Shown piece by piece: positions 8,300 through 16,866 of a stretch of 64,000 nt of DNA. The notes under the pieces are model-generated. The model was not told the origin of the DNA. It searched no databases and worked only from the letters and a program-made list of their open reading frames with translations. Source of the stretch: Paenibacillus planticolens (GTDB lineage: Bacteria > Bacillota > Bacilli > Paenibacillales > NBRC-103111); the NCBI RefSeq assembly GCF_013141725.1, contig NZ_WHNZ01000071.1, positions 43,319-107,318 of the forward strand. The letters run 5' to 3'. A program made the position numbers and the translations under genes. Within the stretch, counting starts at the first letter, position 1, and each line of letters starts with the position of its first letter.

Positions 8300-10060
8300 T
8301 TAATCATTGTTCTTCCCCCATGCTGCCGGATCAGGACGCGATGTCAGTGTCGGCAATGTGATGTGAACGCGCGTTCCCCCTTCATCACGGGGGGTCAATG
8401 CAACTCCGTACCTGCTCCCGAAGTATACCTTGATGCGTTCTTTTACATTCCGAACCCCATAACCTCCCGTATGGCGTTGGTGCGGACTGTCCGGCTTCAT
8501 TTGATTTTGCAATCCAACCCCGTCATCCTCAATAACAATGCTCAATATATCATTGTTTACTTCAATGCGGATATGGATATGTCCTTCACTTCGAACGGCA
8601 AAACCGTGTATGATGCTATTCTCTACAAAAGGTTGCAAGATCAGTTTGGGCAGGAACAACTGCTTGATGTCGCTATTGATCGCAATGGAGTACTCCAGGC
8701 CGGTTTTCCAGCGCAATTGCTGGATCTCCAAATAGCTTTCCACATGCATCACTTCCTCGGCCAGTGTCACGAAGCTTTCTCCATTCGAAAGGCCTATGCG
8801 GAACATTCGCCCCATGAGTTCGATAATTCGGCTGATTTCATGCTGCCCCCGGGTAATGGCCATCCAGTTTAATTGATCCAGCGTGTTATATAAAAAATGA
8901 GGGTTGATATTCGCTTGCAAGGCCTCAATCTCCGCTTTGCGCTGCTGTTCATGACGGCGCTGCAGCGATTCGTACAGCTCCTCTATCCGTTCGTTTTGTT
9001 TGGAATATCCCAAAAACAAATACCCAAATTCATTTTCGTAATCCTGGGGCACATTAATTTTCTTTCCCCCTAACGAATAGGCTGACATCATACTGATTAA
9101 ATATTTGATAGGTTTAGTAAACTGCTTGCTAAGCCACAGTGCAAGGATCAAAGTCAGCAGAATAGCTACTACGCCTATGATTCCTACTGCTTCAGCAAGC
9201 TTATATCCACCGGCCGAAATTTGCTCCCATGGCGTTACCTCGACCAGAACCCACTGTGAGTTTGGAGACTTGGAATACACAAGTAAATTATCTGCTAATC
9301 CGGCTTCGCCCCGAATCCGGGTATACCCGGAATCTTCTATTTTATGATCCAGCCACTCAGATAACTGTACATGGTTGGAGATATCCCCCGTATGTAGTAA
9401 TAATTTGCCGGTATCGCTCAGGATAAGACGGTTAGCCTCTGTTGATTGTCCTGCCAGCGTAGATCGAATGCTTTCGGCCTTAATTTGGATAACTAGAATG
9501 CCTAAATATTTGTTATCATATATAATTTTCCTTGCATAACTCATAACAGGAACCGTCCCTTGGAAGCTGGGAATCAAATGCTCACTAGACCAAGTTGTAT
9601 CATTATCTTGCAAAGCATCGAACCATATTCGGCCGGAAGCCTCGGATCTCTCCATAAATTGGATGTAACTTTTGGAATCGCCGAAAACAGGTTGATCCAT
9701 ATACAGATCAATTTCCTGAATCATGGGGATGGAGTAGGTAACATTGGCCAAGGTTTGCGCCACGTTCCTGGACTCTTGATATCGCTGATACTCATCCTTC
9801 TGCACTCTTAAGTATGAAATGAGCTGCTCGTCCCGAGATAACGAGAGGGAAATCTGTTCAATCGTTTGAAGCCGGGAGGAAATTTCCTTATTCAACTCCA
9901 CAAGAAGTTTATGCTGATAATGCGATGTCGTTTGTGCCAGCTCATTGGACGACATTCGGAAGCTGATCAGGACCGTGGAAGCCAACACAATGACGATTAG
10001 CGTGGCAAAGCTGTAAAAGAACAATCGATCGATTCTATATTTTTTAAACGGATTGTGCAT
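8300..10060 (-). CDS. Sensor histidine kinase, YesM family
   Basis: A 586-residue membrane kinase with a transmembrane helix (about 14-33), an extracellular cache-like sensor (about 36-285), a second helix (about 290-311), a HAMP linker (about 312-365), a His_kinase domain with phospho-acceptor H388 in NINPHFLYN, and a C-terminal ATPase domain (about 475-575, VIEDDGVGL and a GGYGVRN G-box). YesM-type kinases sense extracellular sugars, often with the help of a solute-binding lipoprotein. GGAAGG precedes the ATG. It is transcribed with the response regulator and a GntR gene; the orphan lipoprotein at 11031-12329 is a candidate accessory sensor. Confidence 0.88.
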   Translation of the reverse strand: MHNPFKKYRIDRLFFYSFATLIVIVLASTVLISFRMSSNELAQTTSHYQHKLLVELNKEISSRLQTIEQISLSLSRDEQLISYLRVQKDEYQRYQESRNVAQTLANVTYSIPMIQEIDLYMDQPVFGDSKSYIQFMERSEASGRIWFDALQDNDTTWSSEHLIPSFQGTVPVMSYARKIIYDNKYLGILVIQIKAESIRSTLAGQSTEANRLILSDTGKLLLHTGDISNHVQLSEWLDHKIEDSGYTRIRGEAGLADNLLVYSKSPNSQWVLVEVTPWEQISAGGYKLAEAVGIIGVVAILLTLILALWLSKQFTKPIKYLISMMSAYSLGGKKINVPQDYENEFGYLFLGYSKQNERIEELYESLQRRHEQQRKAEIEALQANINPHFLYNTLDQLNWMAITRGQHEISRIIELMGRMFRIGLSNGESFVTLAEEVMHVESYLEIQQLRWKTGLEYSIAINSDIKQLFLPKLILQPFVENSIIHGFAVRSEGHIHIRIEVNNDILSIVIEDDGVGLQNQMKPDSPHQRHTGGYGVRNVKERIKVYFGSRYGVALTPRDEGGTRVHITLPTLTSRPDPAAWGKNND

Positions 10061-10103
10061 AGATGACCATCCTTCCTTCGGAATTCACGCTATTTGCAAT
10101 CAA

Positions 10104-10128
10104 AGACCTGCCGATGATCGACAGGTCT
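10104..10128 (-). terminator. Terminator of the GntR gene at 10143-10835
   Basis: AGACCTG and CAGGTCT pair around an inner CGAT/ATCG stem, about 11 pairs in all. It is followed on the minus strand by TTTGATT. The T run is short but the hairpin is only 15 bases after the stop codon. Confidence 0.6.
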
Positions 10129-10142
10129 TCGAGGTAAGCATG

Positions 10143-10835
10143 TTATTTAAAATAAGTTGGATATTTTTTCTTTAGTTCTTCTTTTTCAAATCGCACTTTG
10201 CTTAAATGCTCGCCCATAACGGTTTCCGCACGATCCGGGTCTCGCTCGCGAATCGCTTGGATAATCGCCTGATGCTGCTCAAGAATAAGCCCCCAGTCTT
10301 CGTCATCCGCAAGACGCAAAATTCGAACTCTGTTGTAATGTACGTTCATTTGCTCCAGCATGCTCCAGGTATGGGTTTTACCGCAGCCTACAATAATGGT
10401 CTTATGAAACTCTTCATCTAATTCAAAAAAGCGTTCATAATTTTTCTCGTCGACGCATAACTGCTGAAGGGAATGAAGATGCTGCAGCTGCATAACCTGT
10501 TCGGTCTTCAGATCTTGACAAGCTCTTCGCACAATTTCCCTTTCCATCGTTTCTCGTACAAAACGGGCTTCTTCCACAAGACCGAGATCAATCAGTGAAA
10601 TATAAGTCCCCTTCTGAGGAACGGTCTCGATTAAATCTTCCTGAGCCAATAAAACCAATGCTTCTCGAATGGGGGTTTTGCTTACTTGAAGCATCTCGAT
10701 AACTTCCTTCTCCGAAATGAGACGGCCGGGCTCAAGCTTTAACTCCATAATGTTGTTCTTCAGCGTATTGTACACATGATCCCTAATCAGCAGACCTTTG
10801 TTATCACGCGAAGAAACGGAAAGTTTCATGTCCAC
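10143..10835 (-). CDS. GntR-family regulator, FCD subfamily; predicted regulator of the xylan/aldouronate regulon
   Basis: A 230-residue regulator with an N-terminal winged helix (about residues 12-80; SEKEVIEMLQVSKTPIREAL includes the recognition helix) and a C-terminal FCD effector domain (about 88-215). The start is a GTG nine bases after AAGAGGAG; an ATG two codons later is the alternative. Its own promoter carries ACTAGT-N3-ACTAGT just after the transcription start, and the same operator lies at the promoters of the importer operon, the CE15 esterase and the GH30 xylanase. The site contains TAGTATTACTA, which fits the FadR-subfamily consensus TNGTNNNACNA. Autoregulated control of those units is inferred; the effector is probably a uronate or xylan fragment. 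Confidence 0.82.
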   Translation of the reverse strand: MDMKLSVSSRDNKGLLIRDHVYNTLKNNIMELKLEPGRLISEKEVIEMLQVSKTPIREALVLLAQEDLIETVPQKGTYISLIDLGLVEEARFVRETMEREIVRRACQDLKTEQVMQLQHLHSLQQLCVDEKNYERFFELDEEFHKTIIVGCGKTHTWSMLEQMNVHYNRVRILRLADDEDWGLILEQHQAIIQAIRERDPDRAETVMGEHLSKVRFEKEELKKKYPTYFK

Positions 10836-10961
10836 AGTGCAGCACTCCTCTTGAGTTCTCTAATATGATTAATCTACCAGATACGCGAAACCCATCAAAG
10901 GAGATACTTCACCTTCCCCTTCACAGCGGCCAAGCTTTGCAGATATTGAAATTTTGATGTT

Positions 10962-10976
10962 ACTAGTAATACTAGT
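10962..10976. promoter_or_regulatory. Operator A (ACTAGT-N3-ACTAGT) at the GntR gene
   Basis: ACTAGTAATACTAGT is a 15-base palindrome with a variable centre. On the minus strand it begins 13 bases after the -10 box, at about +6 to +20, where a bound repressor would block initiation or clearance. It is shared with three other promoters in the window. Confidence 0.75.
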
Positions 10977-10989
10977 GCATATATTGTAT

Positions 10990-11018
10990 AGTATATAAGA
11001 TTAGAAATGCCATTTCAA
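10990..11018 (-). promoter_or_regulatory. Sigma-A-type promoter of the GntR gene
   Basis: The -35 box TTGAAA (11013-11018) and -10 box TATACT (10990-10995) are separated by 17 bases on the minus strand. The position and following operator match the promoters of the esterase and xylanase genes. Confidence 0.7.
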
Positions 11019-11030
11019 TACTATATAGCA

Positions 11031-12329
11031 TTATTTCTCGTACTTATGCGCGGCGGCTTTCAGCTGTTCAAACGCTTCTTTGGGCGTGATTTTGCCAAAG
11101 CTGAGTTGATCCCTGACCAGCGGCCAATCTCTGTCAACATAATTGATCCAGCCGTTTGGACCGGGACTATAGGTTTGACCGTTTGTTAAAGTCGTATAAA
11201 ACATGCTGAGTCCAGCCTTGTCGATTTCGCTCATATATTTTTCAATAGAAGCGGCAATCTCACGATTGACCGGCAGTCCACGGACTGTCTTTAATAGGGC
11301 TCCCGCTTCCGGATCGTTGATAAACCAATCAATAAACCTTTTAGCCTCTTTAGGATAACTGCTGCCAGAAGAAACTCCGAAGAACATGGAGGGCTTGAGC
11401 CAGCCTCCCGCCTGCTGCGACCTGGGCATGGTGACAAGCGCATATGTGCCTCTTTTTAAACTGTCCCAGCCGCCCAAATTGTTCGAGAAGGACATTCTCA
11501 TCGTGATTTTTCCTGCCACCATCAAATCCAGACCGGGATCAAATTCCTTATCGGAGAGATTGATTTCCGGCGGGGGAACAATGCCATCCTTGCGCATTTG
11601 CTCAAATGTTTGGGTCCACTCCAGGAAAGTATTCTCGTCAACGTTGAACTTCCCGCCGTCCGTCATCACTTTATCCTTCCCTTTACTGTATTGAAAGGCG
11701 GAATAGGCGAAGTAATCCCCGGCAAAATCTTTCGTGAAATATACGCCCTTCGGCAGCTTGGGCTTTGATTCCCTAGCCATTTGGAAGAAGTCATCCCAAG
11801 TCCATCCGTTCTGCGGCGCCTCTATGCCTAGCTTCTCCAAGGCTGAACGGTCATAAATCATTCCATAAGCAACAGAGCCTAATGGCACCGCGTAGGATAT
11901 CCCTTTGTACTGCCCGGAAGACAAAAGCTTCTGATCCACCTTGGACAAATTCACGCCGGGGTCCAGCGGAATCAATATTTGACGGCTTGCCCAATCCGAG
12001 ATCCAGCCTGCATCGAGTTGCACAATATCGGGCGGATTTTTCGCTAAGGCTTGAGTATTAATCTTATCTAAGTAGCCCTCCAGACCGGAATACTCCGGTT
12101 CGAACGTAATGTTGGGAAATTTCTGTGTATATAAGCGTAAAACGGACATGGTTGCCTCATGGCGTTCTTGGGAGCCCCACCATGCGATCCTTAATTTGAC
12201 TTTGCTTTCCCCCTGAGGAAGCTGATCTTTTGGTTGGGGTTGGGGGTTCATATGTAGGCACGAAGTAAGCAATGTTCCAAGAAAAATGCCTGCGAACAAG
12301 AGTAAGTGAAAGCGGTTCCACTTGACCAT
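11031..12329 (-). CDS. Extracellular sugar-binding lipoprotein (orphan)
   Basis: A 432-residue type 1 solute-binding protein. It has a lipoprotein signal peptide with lipobox LTSC near residues 21-24, and a mature MalE/UgpB-like fold (PDIVQLDAGWISDWA; late GLPVNREI segment). It would bind an oligosaccharide outside the membrane. No permease genes adjoin it. Its own ribosome binding site is GGGGAG, and a terminator plus repeat copy 2 separate it from the upstream operon. The neighbouring downstream genes are a GntR regulator and the YesM/YesN-type sensor pair, so it may feed a shared importer or present ligand to the sensor kinase. The ligand is unknown. Confidence 0.83.
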   Translation of the reverse strand: MVKWNRFHLLLFAGIFLGTLLTSCLHMNPQPQPKDQLPQGESKVKLRIAWWGSQERHEATMSVLRLYTQKFPNITFEPEYSGLEGYLDKINTQALAKNPPDIVQLDAGWISDWASRQILIPLDPGVNLSKVDQKLLSSGQYKGISYAVPLGSVAYGMIYDRSALEKLGIEAPQNGWTWDDFFQMARESKPKLPKGVYFTKDFAGDYFAYSAFQYSKGKDKVMTDGGKFNVDENTFLEWTQTFEQMRKDGIVPPPEINLSDKEFDPGLDLMVAGKITMRMSFSNNLGGWDSLKRGTYALVTMPRSQQAGGWLKPSMFFGVSSGSSYPKEAKRFIDWFINDPEAGALLKTVRGLPVNREIAASIEKYMSEIDKAGLSMFYTTLTNGQTYSPGPNGWINYVDRDWPLVRDQLSFGKITPKEAFEQLKAAAHKYEK

Positions 12330-12432
12330 TAGTTTCTCCCCTAAACGGTTTATAACATGACTCGAACCATTGGCGCTTTTCTAATATATCATACTTTGCA
12401 GCATTTTTTTCTTGTTAATTTCCCAAAGGATA

Positions 12433-12612
12433 GGGAACTACAGGGCGCTATTCGGGCTGGGCGGGCTATTTTCTGCTTGGTGGAGGAACTATGGGGGTCT
12501 TATTTGCCCCGAACAGCCTTCCTACTGGTTCAAAAGAGCAAATTAGCGGAACGGAGTTCCCTTTGAATGGCCAAATGGCTCCCTGCTTAGCAAATAGCGG
12601 ATTATTGTTCCC
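12433..12612. repeat. Intergenic dyad repeat, copy 2 (180 bp)
   Basis: It begins with a forward unit GGGAACTACAGGGCGCTATT and ends with a reverse unit AAATAGCGGATTATTGTTCC plus C; two inner units (AGGAACTATGGGGGTCTTAT and a reversed ATTAGCGGAACGGAGTTCCC) complete the pattern. It sits between the terminator of the importer operon and the start of the orphan lipoprotein gene. Confidence 0.8.
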
Positions 12613-12620
12613 GCAATATG

Positions 12621-12648
12621 AAAAAGAGCCTGCCATCATGACAGACTC
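12621..12648 (-). terminator. Terminator of the importer operon
   Basis: On the minus strand GAGTCTGTCA pairs with TGGCAGGCTC-type sequence around a short loop (12626-12648) and is followed by TTTTTC. It lies 22 bases after the DUF6807 gene stop. Confidence 0.8.
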
Positions 12649-12669
12649 ATCACATTTATTTTAAATTAA

Positions 12670-13929
12670 TCATGTCTTTTGCTCATAAAATGCTAGATTT
12701 CCTTGTACAGATTCGGCGGCATATTCCTTGTACCGCTGCGCTACCTTCCCTTCGGCCGCATCCCCTTGATGGATAAATAGCCTGTGATTCATGGTCATGT
12801 TATCACCGCTGCTTAGCACTTTCCCGCCGCAGAAATGGAAGTTGGCAGGCGTGAACGGGCCATAGTCGCGAACAAACCACTGGGAAGCATAAGTCTCATT
12901 CTCTGGGTGGGAGAACACGGCAATGCCCATTTCAGCATATTCCTTGACAGCCGTCCCCTCTTTGCTGCGCATACTGCGAAACAGCTTGCCACTGTAATCC
13001 ACCCACTCCGTGACGGTTCCAAAAATCTCAGCTTCCCCCATTTTTCCGTTGGCAGCCGATATAACCCCGGTATGATGACCGTTGATTTGCTCGTTAACGC
13101 GAATGAAAGGGAAGCCTCCTTCTTTCGTGTCGCCGAACTTCACATCACCGTTAACAGCATGAAGTTGTGTCGTTAGATCTACATATCTTGATTCGGGAGG
13201 CAGGTTGTATATTCTCATACTGCGAGTCTCCTGCAGCAAAAGATTGCCGTGCTCATCCTGCCAATCGATCAGCGTTGTCAGTTGACCAAAGACCGGGCCG
13301 CCGGACATGACCATAAATGCCTTATGCACTTGGCGGCCCTCGCCACGAAACTCATGGTAAAGCTTATGCCCGTTTACATCGTCGTGTCCCCACCAAAGCC
13401 CGTGATGATGCAGGTGATCGTCCGGCGCATCCTGAATCAGCGTTTTGCCGTGGGGCCCAATTAAGGGATAGTAGTACGGCTTGCCAACTTGCGGCGAATA
13501 TAAATAGCGGGTGAACAGCTTGCCCTCAATGCTTACAACGACCCGGCTGTTCTCTTCCTGATGATCCAAATAAACGCCCGGTAGTTCATGCCAAGGATTA
13601 TACTGCCGATCTTTGGGCGTCCCTTGACTGAGGGGCTTCGTTATTAAACAATCTATCGCCTTCGTTTGCAATTGAGCTTCTTTTAAGAGGATATAGAGAG
13701 CCCGCTCTTGCTTTACTTCCCATGGTGTTGCAGAATTACCGAACCGGTTAAGCTGGCAAGCAAATTCAACCCCGTTAGTCTCATCAACGGCATAAATGTC
13801 CGCCTCTCCGGCCCATGTTGCAATCCTGTTATAGGTTCCATCGTCCAATTCGACCTTCAACACGGTTGGCAGCGACGTAACAGAATGATCTAAAGTAACG
13901 GAGAACTTCATTTTTGACTCTATGGTCAT
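12670..13929 (-). CDS. DUF6807/PmoA-like protein
   Basis: A 419-residue protein, probably cytoplasmic as no signal peptide is seen. The second half carries the family signature HHHGLWWGHDDVNG (near residue 173) and further conserved His and Trp residues, typical of the DUF6807 (Pfam 'PmoA') family. The old name refers to methane oxygenase, but these proteins occur in sugar-catabolic clusters and no methane role is expected here. It starts 12 bases after the Gfo/Idh gene behind GGAG and ends the importer operon. The pairing with a Gfo/Idh oxidoreductase recurs in other phyla. The reaction is unknown; a step in modifying imported uronic-acid sugars is an inference from context. Confidence 0.75.
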   Translation of the reverse strand: MTIESKMKFSVTLDHSVTSLPTVLKVELDDGTYNRIATWAGEADIYAVDETNGVEFACQLNRFGNSATPWEVKQERALYILLKEAQLQTKAIDCLITKPLSQGTPKDRQYNPWHELPGVYLDHQEENSRVVVSIEGKLFTRYLYSPQVGKPYYYPLIGPHGKTLIQDAPDDHLHHHGLWWGHDDVNGHKLYHEFRGEGRQVHKAFMVMSGGPVFGQLTTLIDWQDEHGNLLLQETRSMRIYNLPPESRYVDLTTQLHAVNGDVKFGDTKEGGFPFIRVNEQINGHHTGVISAANGKMGEAEIFGTVTEWVDYSGKLFRSMRSKEGTAVKEYAEMGIAVFSHPENETYASQWFVRDYGPFTPANFHFCGGKVLSSGDNMTMNHRLFIHQGDAAEGKVAQRYKEYAAESVQGNLAFYEQKT

Positions 13930-13941
13930 GCTTCCAGCTCC

Positions 13942-15096
13942 TTATCTCTTCTCTCCGCTGACTGTGATTTCATTCGAGCTGAAACCGACAACCGAGTTTT
14001 TCTTATCATAAAAGCGTGGAGCGTTCGCCATAATTCCTTCGCGGGAATAGAACGGGCTATCCGACTTAAGCGGGAGCTGTACGGATGTACCCGTGCTGGC
14101 AGATTGATAAATGGCTGTAATGAGCTCGAGTGTTTTTCTGCCTTCTTGGCCTGTGACTAGTACATCCGTCAGACCGTTCTCTATAGCCGTCAAAACATTG
14201 TCAATCTGACCCTGGTGCCCCGTGTAATGCAGTGCAGGAACCTGGTTCGCAACCGCAGCGATTTCTTGCTCTAGCTCTGGATGAGCCTGAGGGAATCCGT
14301 TATCTTTGGACACGGAAGCCATCACCTTCCACGGCATCGACACACGCGCTTTCTCCCCTTGGAAAATCAACTGCTGCTCCTGCCCGTGATTCACAACCGA
14401 GCTTGTAATTTGAGCCAAAGCTCGCGGATAGGACAGAATCGCGATCGACAAATCCTCGACTTCCGCATTATCATGCGACGTATTGCTCATTACAGCTGTA
14501 ATCTGGTCCGGCATGCCCATCATCCACTGAAACATATCAATATGATGGACGGCATGATTCAGCGTGCAGCCTCCGCCTTCTTTTTCCCATGTGCCTCTCC
14601 ACCAGAGATCGTAGTATACGTATCCTCTCCACCAGAACGAGTCTACTTGCGCGTGAACAATTTTACCGGCTAATCCGGAATCCAGTACGGCTTTTAATTT
14701 CATGACCGAATCGCCGAAGCGGTTTTGGCTAACGATCGAAAGTATTTTACCGGAAGCCTCGGCCGCCTCGATCATCCTGTCACATTCCTCAAGGGAGGAG
14801 GCCATCGGCTTCTCGACAATGACATGCTTGCCGGCATTAAGCGCATAGACGGCAATATCCGCATGGGTATACGGCGGTGTGCAGACGGAAACCAGATCAA
14901 TATCGTCCCGTGACAGCATCTCGCGATAATCGCTATAAATCATGCATTCCAGGTTATGTTTCTGTTTAAACTGCTCCGCCTTATCTGTGTAGATGTCGCA
15001 CAAGGCGACAATTTGACAGCGTTCCCCCAAAGTTTGGTAAGCTTCCATATGGGCAGCCGAAATGGCGCCTATTCCAATAACAGCAACACGAATCAT
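13942..15096 (-). CDS. Gfo/Idh/MocA-family NAD(P)-dependent sugar oxidoreductase
   Basis: A 384-residue enzyme. An N-terminal Rossmann domain (about 1-122) contains VIGIGAISAAH for NAD(P) binding, and EKPMA near residues 95-99 marks the catalytic lysine loop. The C-terminal alpha/beta domain contains GGGCTLNHAVHHIDMFQWM, with the histidines expected near the substrate. Family members oxidise or reduce sugars and inositols, often transiently at C3. It lies downstream of the solute-binding protein gene with a hairpin in the 73-base gap, and 12 bases upstream of the DUF6807 gene. An aldouronate- or glucuronide-derived substrate fits the operon but is not proven. Confidence 0.85.
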   Translation of the reverse strand: MIRVAVIGIGAISAAHMEAYQTLGERCQIVALCDIYTDKAEQFKQKHNLECMIYSDYREMLSRDDIDLVSVCTPPYTHADIAVYALNAGKHVIVEKPMASSLEECDRMIEAAEASGKILSIVSQNRFGDSVMKLKAVLDSGLAGKIVHAQVDSFWWRGYVYYDLWWRGTWEKEGGGCTLNHAVHHIDMFQWMMGMPDQITAVMSNTSHDNAEVEDLSIAILSYPRALAQITSSVVNHGQEQQLIFQGEKARVSMPWKVMASVSKDNGFPQAHPELEQEIAAVANQVPALHYTGHQGQIDNVLTAIENGLTDVLVTGQEGRKTLELITAIYQSASTGTSVQLPLKSDSPFYSREGIMANAPRFYDKKNSVVGFSSNEITVSGEKR

Positions 15097-15125
15097 GACT
15101 CCTGGCTCCTTCGCTATAATAAATT

Positions 15126-15150
15126 CGGTTCCCCGTTTAGCAGGGAACCG
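15126..15150 (-). terminator. Hairpin between binding-protein gene and oxidoreductase gene
   Basis: CGGTTCCC and GGGAACCG form an eight-pair stem with a nine-base loop in the 73-base gap after the binding-protein stop, followed on the minus strand by AATTTATT. The weak T run suggests partial termination or mRNA stabilisation that keeps the binding protein in excess. Confidence 0.5.
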
Positions 15151-15169
15151 AGTAATCCATTACATAAAG

Positions 15170-16789
15170 TTACTTTTGATCCTTGTAGAACTCCGCGTAA
15201 GCTTTTTTCTTTTCTTCCTTAACCGCTGTACCGCCCATTTCCATGTAAGCTTTTACTTGATCGTCGTATGCTTTATTGAAATCAGCGGTTTTGGCAGTAA
15301 CGATTTTCGTCAACATTTCTTTTTCTTTTTCCTTCAAAATCGTTGCATACTTCACTTCAGCCTGAATTGGCGTATCGACACGCGGGATCGTATAAGCATC
15401 ATTAGATCCGGCTTGAATACTCTTCACTGTGAAATCTTTGAAGTTCGGATCGGCTGCGTTGGCCTCGATATTTTTCTGCGGCTCATCCGGGCTCACATAT
15501 TTACCGTTTAAGATAATGGCATAGTCATAGTAGTTATAGAGAATTTGTTTCGCTTCCGGAGTATCCAGGTTGATAGGTACGCCGTTACTGTCCAGTTTAT
15601 AAGAAACGCCTTCCTTACCGTTTTGCAGAGCAAGGACATTTTTAGGTTCAGACATCCAGTTCAAATATTTCACTGCCGCCTCAACATTCGGGCTTGATTT
15701 TGGAACCATCAGATACGCGCCGTATGCCGGGTATTTCGGCTTCGGATGTTTGCCGTCTTTCGTTGAGAACGGATCAATCGCGACCAGTTCAGCACTCGGA
15801 TTGTTCTTTTTCAAATTGGAATAATAGCCGTTATACACCGGTTCATTCGTATTAGGCGTACCAGCACCTGCAATTCCATTCACCATTTGCTGGGCGAAGG
15901 CTTGGCTAAAATCGGACGCCAGCGCAAAATCTTTATCAATCAAGCCGTCATTGTACATTTGGTTCAAGAACTTGAGACCGTCTTTATTTCCCGGCTGCTC
16001 CCAGTTCGGAGTGGCATACAGATCGGCCGGCGTTATTTTGCTCCAATCCCAGAAGGATTGAATCAACGGCTGCATGTGGAAAATATCGATATACGAATAC
16101 GGGATTACTTTGCCGCCTGTATTTCCTGGATCTTTTTCTTTAAACGCCTTCATCGTTTGCAGGAATTGATCGGTCGTCGTCGGCACCGGCATATTCAGCT
16201 TATCCAGCCAATCTTTACGGATAAATGTTGTGGTTTGGGCCTGGATAACCCGGAGTGCAGGAATTGCATACTGTTTGCCGTTAAACATGCCGTCCGGTAG
16301 AGAAGGAGCAAGCACCTTTTTCAGCTGAGGACCAAATTTATCGATAACCGGCCCCAAATCCGCCAAACCGCCGCTTTGCGCATAGTTCTGAACCGTCGGC
16401 TTGTCATAAGTAAAGACAATATCCGGCGCAGAATCGGACGCCATCAATACGTTCAGCTTTTTAACCTCCTCGGAACGCGGTACCGTTACGAATTTGACCG
16501 TAATATTGTTCGGCTTGCCGAAGTTTTCTTGAATGTACTGCGTCATAAAGTTGTCGGTAATCGGTGGAGCGCCGGCCGGAGTATTCGCTCTATCGAATAG
16601 CTCCACGGTCAGGGTAATCGGTTTTGAAGTAGTCGGTGTAGGAGTTGCTGCGTTATTGCTGGCTGCTGGCGTCGTGCTGCTTTCGGTCGTGCCGCTTGGA
16701 GTATTGCTGCTGCAGGCAGTTAGTACTAAGCAGGATGCCATGGCTACTGTCAATGTAGTATGCACTGATTTATGAATCATTTTCCGCAT
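15170..16789 (-). CDS. lplA: Extracellular solute-binding lipoprotein, LplA-like (aldouronate importer)
   Basis: A 539-residue lipoprotein. The signal peptide ends at lipobox LTAC (about residues 23-26), followed by a Ser/Thr/Ala-rich linker and a large binding domain (about 55-535) of the LplA/YtcQ type that serves LplB/YtcP permeases. In xylan-degrading Paenibacillus such importers take up methylglucuronosyl-xylooligosaccharides; that substrate is inferred here from the linked esterase and xylanase. AAGGGAGG precedes the ATG. It is third in the operon after the two permeases, and no ATPase is encoded nearby. Such importers commonly use a shared MsmX-type ATPase encoded elsewhere. Confidence 0.88.
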   Translation of the reverse strand: MRKMIHKSVHTTLTVAMASCLVLTACSSNTPSGTTESSTTPAASNNAATPTPTTSKPITLTVELFDRANTPAGAPPITDNFMTQYIQENFGKPNNITVKFVTVPRSEEVKKLNVLMASDSAPDIVFTYDKPTVQNYAQSGGLADLGPVIDKFGPQLKKVLAPSLPDGMFNGKQYAIPALRVIQAQTTTFIRKDWLDKLNMPVPTTTDQFLQTMKAFKEKDPGNTGGKVIPYSYIDIFHMQPLIQSFWDWSKITPADLYATPNWEQPGNKDGLKFLNQMYNDGLIDKDFALASDFSQAFAQQMVNGIAGAGTPNTNEPVYNGYYSNLKKNNPSAELVAIDPFSTKDGKHPKPKYPAYGAYLMVPKSSPNVEAAVKYLNWMSEPKNVLALQNGKEGVSYKLDSNGVPINLDTPEAKQILYNYYDYAIILNGKYVSPDEPQKNIEANAADPNFKDFTVKSIQAGSNDAYTIPRVDTPIQAEVKYATILKEKEKEMLTKIVTAKTADFNKAYDDQVKAYMEMGGTAVKEEKKKAYAEFYKDQK

Positions 16790-16866
16790 TGTGTTGCCTC
16801 CCTTTAACTTGACTAATTATTATAGAACCTTCAGTTGGCAGTTTGTTGTCCGCCGAAGGGTAACTA

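Noticed and set aside
12670..13929. Methane oxygenase, from the Pfam name PmoA
   Set aside because: The domain is unrelated in context: soluble, in a sugar operon, with none of the membrane subunits of particulate methane monooxygenase.
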